8,037 nucleotides of DNA from Oscillospiraceae bacterium (GTDB lineage: Bacteria; Bacillota; Clostridia; Oscillospirales; Ruminococcaceae), in assembly GCA_009776345.1 (NCBI GenBank), contig WRLS01000097.1, positions 1-8,037 of the forward strand, given 5' to 3'. Numbering within the stretch: the stretch's first letter is position 1; each line of letters starts with the position of its first letter. This document shows, in pieces, positions 1 through 5,675 of this stretch. Below the pieces are notes generated by a model, which saw nothing but the letters and a program-made list of their open reading frames with translations, did no database searches and was not told the origin of the DNA. The translations under genes and the position numbers were made by a program.

Positions 1-63
1 GAGGGTACGTCCTACGGTTGCTTTGTGATTTTTATGTGAAAGAATAAATCTTATTGTAGCCTT

Positions 64-113
64 ACCCTCTTTTTTAAAGAGGGTGGCACCGTGACGACTT
101 GTTCGTCGCGGTG
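64..113. repeat. Two adjacent hairpins, probable dispersed intergenic repeat
   Basis: Two inverted repeats sit two bases apart. The first has perfect 9-bp arms, ACCCTCTTT at 64-72 and AAAGAGGGT at 76-84, with a 3-base loop. The second has 11-bp arms, CACCGTGACGA at 87-97 and TCGTCGCGGTG at 103-113, with a single G-T wobble and a 5-base loop. Neither is followed directly by a T-run, so neither looks like a simple terminator. Compact paired palindromes in intergenic DNA often belong to repeat families scattered through a genome. That family membership is inference, since only one copy is visible here. Confidence 0.6.
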
Positions 114-124
114 ACGGGTGTTTT

Positions 125-151
125 GGTGTTTTGCCTACGGCACCGTTTTTT
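125..151 (+). terminator. Weak palindrome plus T-run in the operon leader
   Basis: GGT at 125-127 can pair with ACC at 142-144, and GCC at 133-135 with GGC at 139-141, leaving a five-base bulge. The structure is followed by G and then six T residues (146-151). This is a possible weak intrinsic terminator or attenuator for transcripts entering from upstream. GGCACCGT at 139-146 is a direct copy of 85-92, so CGGTG at 109-113 could pair with either copy. The stem is short and bulged, so the call is tentative. Confidence 0.25.
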
Positions 152-178
152 AATTATGAATTATTATGAGGAGCCGCA

Positions 179-661
179 ATGAAAACGATAAATCTTTTAC
201 TGCTTATATCCGCGCTGGTTTTCTCGTGTGCCTGCGGCGCTTCTGTGTCGGGGTTCAGCGGGGATGACCTGCGGCTGAATATCGGCGGGAAGTTTTATAC
301 ACTTGAAATGGACATCGAAGATATAATCGCGGAATTCGGCACGGGCTTTGAGTATGCCGAGGCGCAGTCGTGTGATTACGATGGGCTTGATAAGACGTTT
401 ATTTATGATACAGCGCAGTTTTTCACGTATCCGAGCGGTGAAAACGATCTTGTGAGCGAGGTCTATTCCGACAGCCCGGACGCGCGCACTTCAAGGGGCT
501 TGGGCGTCGGCGCAAGCCGGGATGATGTGCTGGCGGCATACGGCAGTGACTGCCGCGACACGAGCTACCAGATCATATATACGGCGGAGGAAGGCGCGCT
601 GTATTTTGATATGGACGGGGACGAGGTAGCGGCGCTTTACATCACAAGCAGGGGGGCGTAG
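179..661 (+). CDS. Small predicted lipoprotein of unknown function, first gene of the dlt operon
   Basis: A 160-residue protein I do not recognise as a named family. The N-terminus has a short basic start, a hydrophobic core (residues 5-15) and cysteines at 17 and 19. VFSC (14-17) can serve as a lipobox, so it is probably lipid-anchored on the outer face of the membrane. The mature part seems to contain two similar halves: EDIIAEFG (47-54) and DDVLAAYG (115-122) are equivalent helices, each followed by a cysteine (65, 125) and beta-rich sequence. This recalls the SmpA/BamE- or BLIP-like small domains common in Firmicute lipoproteins, which is a fold guess and not a function. GAGGAG at 168-173, five bases before the ATG, supports the start. 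The stop is one base from the dltA start, so the two genes are almost certainly co-transcribed and probably translationally coupled. That points to a role linked to the cell envelope or teichoic acid. Confidence 0.8.
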   Translation: MKTINLLLLISALVFSCACGASVSGFSGDDLRLNIGGKFYTLEMDIEDIIAEFGTGFEYAEAQSCDYDGLDKTFIYDTAQFFTYPSGENDLVSEVYSDSPDARTSRGLGVGASRDDVLAAYGSDCRDTSYQIIYTAEEGALYFDMDGDEVAALYITSRGA

Positions 662-662
662 A

Positions 663-2144
663 ATGTTCGTTTTAGACAGCATAAAAAAATACGCCCGGAC
701 TGATAAAACCGCGCTGATAAACCGCGGGGAAAAGCTAAGCTACGCACAGCTTGACGCGTATTCCGGCGCGTTTGCGGATTGGCTTGTGCGGCATTATGGC
801 GGAAGGGGTGCGCCGGTTATGATTTACGGCGCAAAGGAAACGGAGTTTCTGCCCTGTGTTTTCGGCGCGCTGAAAGCAGGGCGGGCGTATGTCCCGGTGG
901 ACACTTCAGTCCCGCCGGAAAGGGCAAGGGAGATCGCGGAGGATATCTCCCCCGATGTTATCGTGGATTTTTCCGGGAAGGGCTTTGGAGGAAAGGCGCG
1001 GGTAATCGGCATAGACTGCTTGCGGGATATCCTTCGCCGCCCATGTGAGGGCACAGCGGAAAATCCCATTCGTGGCGATGAGGACGCGTATATCCTGTAC
1101 ACCTCCGGCAGTACGGGAAGCCCAAAGGGCGTGAGGGTCACTTGCGCGAATTTGCAAAGCTTTTATGAGGGCTTGGATTATTGTAAAAAAAGCGGCGGTG
1201 TAATCTTAAACCAAGTTTCCTATTCCTTTGACGTGTCCTGCTGTTCGGTTTACGCGGGGATAAGCCGCGGCATGACGCTTTTTACCATCGACAGGGACAC
1301 GGATATGCGGGAAATGTTCGCGGGGCTTGCGGGTTCCGGGCTGACGCATTGGGTGTCTACGCCGTCCTTTGCGGAAATGTGCGTGCGCTCCAAAACTTTT
1401 TCATCGGAGCTTCTGCCTAATTTAGAAGAATTTCTTTTTTGCGGTGAGGTACTCACCAACAGCCTTTGTAATCAGCTGGCGGAGCGGTTCCCCTCTGTGC
1501 GGATAATAAACACATACGGCCCCACGGAAGCCACCGTGCTTGTGACCTCTGTAAAAATCACAAAAGAAATGCGCGATGCCCCGCGCCCGCTGCCAATCGG
1601 GTGCCCGATAAAAGGGACGGAGCTGCGCATTGAAGGCGGCGAAGGGGAAAGCGGGGAGCTGCTTATTTTAGGCGAGAGCGTCGGCCCGGGTTATTTTAAC
1701 CGCCCCGATTTGACGGAAGAGCGCTTTTTTACCGACAGCAAAACCGGGAAGCGCGGCTACAGGACAGGCGACAGCGCTTACAGCGAGAATGGGCTTTATT
1801 ATTTTTTGGGCAGGGCCGACGGGCAGATCAAGCTAAGCGGGCATAGGATAGAAATCGGGGATATAGAAAACAACCTCGCGCGGCTGGAAAACATACAGCG
1901 TGCCGCGGTTATCCCGGTTTATGAGGATGGGCGCGCGCAGTATCTCACGGCGTTTGTTTTACTAAAAGAAGAAGACGGGCTTTCCGCGCTGGAACGCACA
2001 ATCGCGGTAAAAAAACAGGCGGCGAGTTTTCTCCCCGAATATATGATACCGCGGAAATTTATCGCGGTGGACGCCTTCCCGCTGAACACAAACGGGAAGC
2101 TTGACAGGAAAGAGCTGGAAAACAGATTGCGGGGAAAGAGATGA
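663..2144 (+). CDS. dltA: D-alanine--D-alanyl carrier protein ligase DltA
   Basis: Cytoplasmic adenylate-forming enzyme that activates D-alanine with ATP and loads the aminoacyl group on the phosphopantetheine thiol of DltC, the first step of teichoic acid D-alanylation. At 493 residues it is close to the usual DltA length. The adenylation-domain core motifs appear in order: P-loop YTSGSTGSPKG (146-156), FD in SFDVSCC (D190, expected to hold the substrate amino group), NTYGPTEA (283-290), YRTGD (366-370), GRADGQIKLSGHRIEIGDIE (383-402), and the C-terminal NGKLDRK with its catalytic lysine (477-483). Cysteine 260 in FCGEVL matches the cysteine that family knowledge ties to D-alanine selectivity, favouring DltA over a generic NRPS adenylation domain. 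A G-rich ribosome binding site (about 650-656) overlaps the end of the lipoprotein gene. The stop overlaps the dltB start (ATGA). dltB, dltC and dltD directly downstream make the assignment firm. Confidence 0.96.
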   Translation: MFVLDSIKKYARTDKTALINRGEKLSYAQLDAYSGAFADWLVRHYGGRGAPVMIYGAKETEFLPCVFGALKAGRAYVPVDTSVPPERAREIAEDISPDVIVDFSGKGFGGKARVIGIDCLRDILRRPCEGTAENPIRGDEDAYILYTSGSTGSPKGVRVTCANLQSFYEGLDYCKKSGGVILNQVSYSFDVSCCSVYAGISRGMTLFTIDRDTDMREMFAGLAGSGLTHWVSTPSFAEMCVRSKTFSSELLPNLEEFLFCGEVLTNSLCNQLAERFPSVRIINTYGPTEATVLVTSVKITKEMRDAPRPLPIGCPIKGTELRIEGGEGESGELLILGESVGPGYFNRPDLTEERFFTDSKTGKRGYRTGDSAYSENGLYYFLGRADGQIKLSGHRIEIGDIENNLARLENIQRAAVIPVYEDGRAQYLTAFVLLKEEDGLSALERTIAVKKQAASFLPEYMIPRKFIAVDAFPLNTNGKLDRKELENRLRGKR

Positions 2145-3274
2145 CGCCGTTTGAGGGGCTGCTGTTTTTCTATATCATGGGGCTTATGCTGCTGCCCGGG
2201 GTTATATTGGGGCTTCTTGGCAGACCGCTGAAAATCTACGGGCTTATATTCACGGCGGTAATGCTTACAATTGTTTTCTATGAAAACGGGCAGCTTTTGC
2301 TTCTTTGCGGGTTTTATGTCTGGCAGATAGTGCTGTGCCTCGGGTTTTCCCGCGTTAAAAATAAAACGAAAACAATTTTCCGCGCGGCGGTTGTTTTATC
2401 GCTTTTGCCGCTGCTGGCGGTGAAGCTTTCGGCGGTTTTCCCCGAACTGCGGCTATTGCAGCTTTTGGGGATAAGCTATATGACCTTCCGCGCGGTTCAG
2501 GTGCTGATTGATATCTACGACGGCAGGACCGAAAAGCCGCGCCTGTTGGAACTGAGTTATTTCCTTTTGTTTTTTCCGTCCGCCGCCGCGGGGCCGATTG
2601 ACCGTTACCGCCGCTTTTTGGGCGATATAAACCGCACCCCGGGCAAAGAAGAATATTGTGAGCTTTTGCGGCGCGGTTTTTGGCGGCTGATGACCGGCGC
2701 GTTCTCGGGCATTGCGGTCAGCGGCATAATTTGGGCATATTGGCTTGAGCCGCTGCCGGGCGGCGGTTTTATGGCGGGGCTGTCCTATATGTACGGCTAC
2801 ACGCTTTACCTTTATTTCAACTTCGCGGGATACAGCAGCATGGCGATCGGCACGGCGTATATCCTCGGCGTAAGGCTCCCGGAAAACTTTAATAAGCCGT
2901 TTCTGAGCGCGGACATGAAGGATTTCTGGGCGCGCTGGCATATTTCGCTTTCCACATGGCTAAGGGACTATGTTTACACCCGTTTTGTGATGGGCAGCCT
3001 TAAAGCAAAGCGCTTTAAAAATAAGCGCACGGCATCTTACATCGGCTATATTATAACATTTGCGGCGATGGGCGCGTGGCATGGGCTTAGCCCGAATTAT
3101 CTGATATACGGCGCTTACCATGCGCTGCTGATGTGCGTAAATGAAGCGCTTGACCTTCACTATAAATCCATGCGCAAATTTAAGCAGGGGGCGGTTTCAA
3201 GGGTCTTGATGGCTGTAGTGACGTTTCATTTCGTGAGCTTCGGGCTGCTGATTTTTTCGGGGAGATTGGTATAA
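2141..3274 (+). CDS. dltB: D-alanyl transfer membrane protein DltB (MBOAT family)
   Basis: Multi-spanning membrane O-acyltransferase that takes D-alanine from DltC at the inner face and moves it toward the outer face for attachment to teichoic acid. The 377 residues are mostly hydrophobic, with many predicted membrane segments. The MBOAT signature is clear: FWARWHISLSTWLRDYVYTR (262-281, H267), then GAWHG with H314, the expected catalytic histidine. The 47-residue spacing of the two histidines agrees with what I recall for the structurally characterised streptococcal DltB (H289 and H336). FFPSAAAGPIDRYRRF (144-159) is another typical DltB/AlgI stretch. The start codon overlaps the dltA stop by four bases, which suggests translational coupling. 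The protein ends just after FLIFSGRL-type sequence (FGLLIFSGRLV), normal for DltB, so it is not truncated. AlgI/PatA-type acyltransferases are related alternatives, but the operon settles it. Confidence 0.95.
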   Translation: MTPFEGLLFFYIMGLMLLPGVILGLLGRPLKIYGLIFTAVMLTIVFYENGQLLLLCGFYVWQIVLCLGFSRVKNKTKTIFRAAVVLSLLPLLAVKLSAVFPELRLLQLLGISYMTFRAVQVLIDIYDGRTEKPRLLELSYFLLFFPSAAAGPIDRYRRFLGDINRTPGKEEYCELLRRGFWRLMTGAFSGIAVSGIIWAYWLEPLPGGGFMAGLSYMYGYTLYLYFNFAGYSSMAIGTAYILGVRLPENFNKPFLSADMKDFWARWHISLSTWLRDYVYTRFVMGSLKAKRFKNKRTASYIGYIITFAAMGAWHGLSPNYLIYGAYHALLMCVNEALDLHYKSMRKFKQGAVSRVLMAVVTFHFVSFGLLIFSGRLV

Positions 3275-3285
3275 CGGAGGGAAAA

Positions 3286-3516
3286 ATGCAAACAGAAATC
3301 ACGGAAATAATATGCGGCATCTGCGGCGCGGAGGATGGCGAATTGGAACCCGACCTGGAACTGTTCGATGCGGGGCTGCTGGATTCCTTTGCGGTTGTGC
3401 AGATGCTGGTAGAGTTTGAGGGGCGGCTGGGGATATCGCTCGATATAGAAACCCTGCGGCGCGAGGATATCTCAACCCCCGCAAAAATCATCGGGCTGTT
3501 GGGGGGCGTGGCGTGA
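3286..3516 (+). CDS. dltC: D-alanyl carrier protein DltC
   Basis: Small acidic acyl-carrier protein of 76 residues, close to the usual DltC size of about 78-80. It carries D-alanine as a thioester on a 4'-phosphopantetheine arm between DltA and the DltB channel. The attachment serine is S34 in LFDAGLLDSFAVVQ (26-39), where the D-S pair and the preceding LFDxGLLDS are typical of DltC. The rest fits a four-helix carrier fold, with STPAKI (63-68) matching the last conserved helix. A strong GGAGGG (3276-3281) lies four bases before the ATG. The gene follows dltB by 11 bases and its stop overlaps the GTG start of dltD. A phosphopantetheinyl transferase must be supplied from elsewhere, as none is in this window. 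Confidence 0.95.
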   Translation: MQTEITEIICGICGAEDGELEPDLELFDAGLLDSFAVVQMLVEFEGRLGISLDIETLRREDISTPAKIIGLLGGVA

Positions 3517-4718
3517 AGCTTTTGAAAATCATTGCCCGCGCGCTTGTTTTGCCTGTTTTGGTTTTGCTTACGTTTTTGGGCGTGGCTTTTGCGATAACCG
3601 CGGCTGTGCCGGAATACAAAGACAGCGCCGGGGACGACAATTACACGCAGAAAATCAGGGGGCTTTATCTTCTCGGGCAGTCGGCGGCAAAGAGCGATAA
3701 CATTATAATTTACGGCTCCAGCGAGCTTAGGACGCTGGAAATTTCTACGAACCCAGCGAATTTTTTCGCAGGGAAGCGCGCGGGGTTTCAGGTGAATTTA
3801 ATCGGGCGCGGCTCCTGCCAATCCCTGACCCACGCGATGTCTATTGCGGCGTCCGGGGATTCTTTGACCGGCGGGAAGGTTGTGCTGATAACCTCCCCGC
3901 AGTCATATGTTAAGGATGGCATCGCGGCGGATCTATTCATGGCGAATTTTTCGGCACAGCAATATTTAGAACTGATGGCGGATGACGGCCTTTCCCCGGA
4001 AATTAAAAAAGACATCTCGCGAAGGGCGGCCGAGCTGCTCGGCCAGTATAAGGCATTGCATGGCAGCGCAGGGGCAGACAACGCGGTGATGTATCTGGCG
4101 CAGCATAACGCAAACCCGGGCGCGATAAGCACTTTGCGAAACGCGGTAACGGCACCGTATTACAGCTTCATGCGGTATGCTTACGGGCTAAAGGACAAGG
4201 CGGCGTCGGGCAGGCTGCTTGAATCTTTGCGTGAAGCTGAAGAGTCCGCGCCTTTGCGTGAAATAGACTGGGCGCGGGAGGAAAGCGCGGCGATAGAAGA
4301 AGCCCGCCTTATGACCGGCAACAACGATTTCGGGATACTGGACGATTACTACACGACCTACATCGGCACGCGCCTCGGCAGGCAAAAAGATAAAGACGCC
4401 GGGCTTGATTATTCTGTATCTAAAGAATACGGCGACCTGCGGATACTGTTTGAAGTTTGCCGGCAAAAGGGGATAGAGCCGCTGTTTGTCCATGTGCCGC
4501 TGCATGGGCAGTGGAGCGATTATACAGGCTTTACAGCCCAAAGGCGGCAGGCTTATTATGAAAACGTAAAAAAAATCGCAGAGGAATACGCCATAGAAAT
4601 TTTAGACCTGACCGGTTATGAGTATGAGCAGTATTTCCTGTGTGACATAATGCATTTGGGATGGAAGGGGTGGCTTGAGGTTGATAAAGCGCTTGTCGGA
4701 TTTTATAACAGCCGCTGA
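3513..4718 (+). CDS. dltD: D-alanyl transferase DltD, membrane-anchored SGNH-like hydrolase fold
   Basis: Membrane-anchored extracellular enzyme that completes D-alanine transfer onto teichoic acid chains. Of 401 residues, about 4-30 form one N-terminal membrane anchor and the rest is predicted outside. The catalytic elements expected for DltD are present: serine in YGSSEL (S69/S70, the second being the usual nucleophile) and the C-terminal DIMHLGWKGW (378-387), which supplies D378 and H381. SPQSYVKDGI (128-137) and LFVHVPLHGQW (324-334) are also family-typical. The start is GTG, overlapping the dltC stop as GTGA, with a G-run at 3501-3506 as ribosome binding site. No in-frame ATG would preserve the anchor. 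The last 38 bases overlap the proposed dltX start. A perfect 7-bp palindrome at 4028-4044 lies inside the gene and is explained by coding. Confidence 0.94.
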   Translation: MKLLKIIARALVLPVLVLLTFLGVAFAITAAVPEYKDSAGDDNYTQKIRGLYLLGQSAAKSDNIIIYGSSELRTLEISTNPANFFAGKRAGFQVNLIGRGSCQSLTHAMSIAASGDSLTGGKVVLITSPQSYVKDGIAADLFMANFSAQQYLELMADDGLSPEIKKDISRRAAELLGQYKALHGSAGADNAVMYLAQHNANPGAISTLRNAVTAPYYSFMRYAYGLKDKAASGRLLESLREAEESAPLREIDWAREESAAIEEARLMTGNNDFGILDDYYTTYIGTRLGRQKDKDAGLDYSVSKEYGDLRILFEVCRQKGIEPLFVHVPLHGQWSDYTGFTAQRRQAYYENVKKIAEEYAIEILDLTGYEYEQYFLCDIMHLGWKGWLEVDKALVGFYNSR

Positions 4719-4842
4719 GGAATTTGTGTATTCCCATACGGCGCTGAGGTATCTTTGGTATATCGGGATTGTTTTGGCGCTGCTGCTGTTTTGGGTGTAT
4801 GGGGAAGACGCGGGCACCGCGTTTGTTTATAATGCGTTTTAA
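4681..4842 (+). CDS. dltX: DltX-like teichoic acid D-alanylation microprotein
   Basis: A 53-residue reading frame between dltD and rlmB. It has a basic start (MIKRL), a short amphipathic stretch, one membrane segment (about residues 24-40, rich in L, I, V, W and Y), then a polar linker and the C-terminus TAFVYNAF. This layout and the terminal F-x-Y-N-x-F match DltX, which is about 45-50 residues and usually ends FIYNEF or similar. In the current model DltB acylates the DltX C-terminal tyrosine (here Y50), and DltD takes D-alanine from it. No ATG is available in frame: the upstream stop is at 4648-4650. Candidate starts are TTG 4675, TTG 4681 (chosen; GGAAGGGG at 4663-4670, typical length), TTG 4693, and GTG 4726 (GAGGA at 4717-4721, 38 residues, no overlap with dltD). 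The position after dltD is unusual, since dltX normally precedes dltA. The identity is fairly sure; the exact start is not. Confidence 0.78.
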   Translation: MIKRLSDFITAAEEFVYSHTALRYLWYIGIVLALLLFWVYGEDAGTAFVYNAF

Positions 4843-4852
4843 GGCTGCTTAC

Positions 4853-4881
4853 TTGACAGTTTTGGGTCTGTGATATATGAT
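4853..4881 (+). promoter_or_regulatory. SigA-type promoter for rlmB and the downstream gene
   Basis: A perfect -35 box TTGACA (4853-4858), a 17-base spacer and a near-perfect -10 box TATGAT (4876-4881) predict transcription starting near 4888, about 20 bases before rlmB. A ribosome binding site GGAGG (4899-4903) follows, four bases from the ATG. The promoter lies ten bases after the dltX stop with no intrinsic terminator between them, so dlt transcripts may also read into rlmB. Confidence 0.8.
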
Positions 4882-4907
4882 GATAACAATAAATCATTGG
4901 AGGCGCG

Positions 4908-5675
4908 ATGGATCAGAACCGGCGCGCGGGCGCGCGTGAAGATATCGTAATAGGGCGCAATGCCGTGCTGGAGCTTCTGCGCTCCGGTAAAGCGGCCGAC
5001 AGCATTTTGCTCCAAAAAGGGCTTGGCGGCACGCTCCTTAAAATCGCCGCTATCGCAAGGGAAAAGGGCATTGTTGTAAAAGAAGTGTCTATAGCAAAGC
5101 TGGACGGGATGTGCGCGCGCGCAAATCACCAGGGCGTAATCGCGGTGACTGCCGGGGCAAGCTACAGTGAGCTTGAAGATATCTTCGCGAAGGCGGGGGA
5201 CAATCCGCCGCTGATTGTAATCGCGGACGGGATAGAGGACCCGCATAATTTAGGCGCGCTGATCCGCACGGCGGAGGCCGCGGGGGCGCACGGCATTATT
5301 ATACCAAAACGCCGCAGTGCGGGGCTTACATTCGCGGCGGCGAAGGCTTCGGCGGGGGCGGTTTCGCACATACCCGTTGTACGGGCGGTAAACCTTGCGT
5401 CAGCCATGGACGCGCTGAAGGCGCGCGGGCTTTGGTTCTACGGTGCCGATACAGGCGGGGCGCCTTGGTGCGAGACGCAGTTTTCCGGGCCTGTCTGCCT
5501 TGTTGTAGGGTCCGAGGGCGGCGGTATCAGCCGCCTTGTCAAAGAGAAGTGCGACCATATCGTTTCGATTCCGATGTATGGGAAAGTAAGCTCGCTTAAC
5601 GTATCTGTTGCGGCGGGGGTTATCCTTTATGAGATAGCAAGGCAGAGGGCGCTTTGCGGAGGTTACAATGGATAA
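4908..5675 (+). CDS. rlmB: 23S rRNA (guanosine-2'-O-)-methyltransferase family protein RlmB (SpoU/TrmH)
   Basis: Cytoplasmic SPOUT-class enzyme predicted to methylate a ribose 2'-OH in 23S rRNA using S-adenosylmethionine. At 255 residues it has the usual length. The N-terminal substrate-binding domain begins with the typical VIGRNAVLELLRSG (14-27) and ends near HQGVIA (74-79). The catalytic domain holds motif 1, DGIEDPHNLGALIRTAE (107-123) with N114 and R120; motif 2, VVGSEGGGIS (199-208) with E203; and motif 3, IPMYGKVSSLNVSVAAGVIL (221-240), which forms part of the knotted cofactor pocket. The exact RNA target (E. coli RlmB modifies G2251) cannot be proven from sequence; a TrmH/YacO-type paralogue with another target is possible. 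It starts at an ATG four bases after GGAGG and overlaps the next gene by eight bases. Confidence 0.9.
   Translation: MDQNRRAGAREDIVIGRNAVLELLRSGKAADSILLQKGLGGTLLKIAAIAREKGIVVKEVSIAKLDGMCARANHQGVIAVTAGASYSELEDIFAKAGDNPPLIVIADGIEDPHNLGALIRTAEAAGAHGIIIPKRRSAGLTFAAAKASAGAVSHIPVVRAVNLASAMDALKARGLWFYGADTGGAPWCETQFSGPVCLVVGSEGGGISRLVKEKCDHIVSIPMYGKVSSLNVSVAAGVILYEIARQRALCGGYNG

Noticed and set aside
18..46. Possible promoter (TTGCTT, 17 bases, AGAATA) upstream of the lipoprotein gene
   Set aside because: Both boxes match the consensus poorly, and a TTGCCT/TATTAT alternative nearer the gene has the wrong spacing, so no promoter for the dlt operon is called.
2453..2941. Minus-strand open frame of 162 codons within dltB
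   Set aside because: dltB is firmly supported by its MBOAT motifs, and the antisense product has a biased Arg/Ala composition with no recognisable domain.
4028..4044. Perfect 7-bp hairpin GGCCGAG-CTG-CTCGGCC
   Set aside because: It lies inside dltD, has no T-run after it and is explained by ordinary codons for AAELLGQ.
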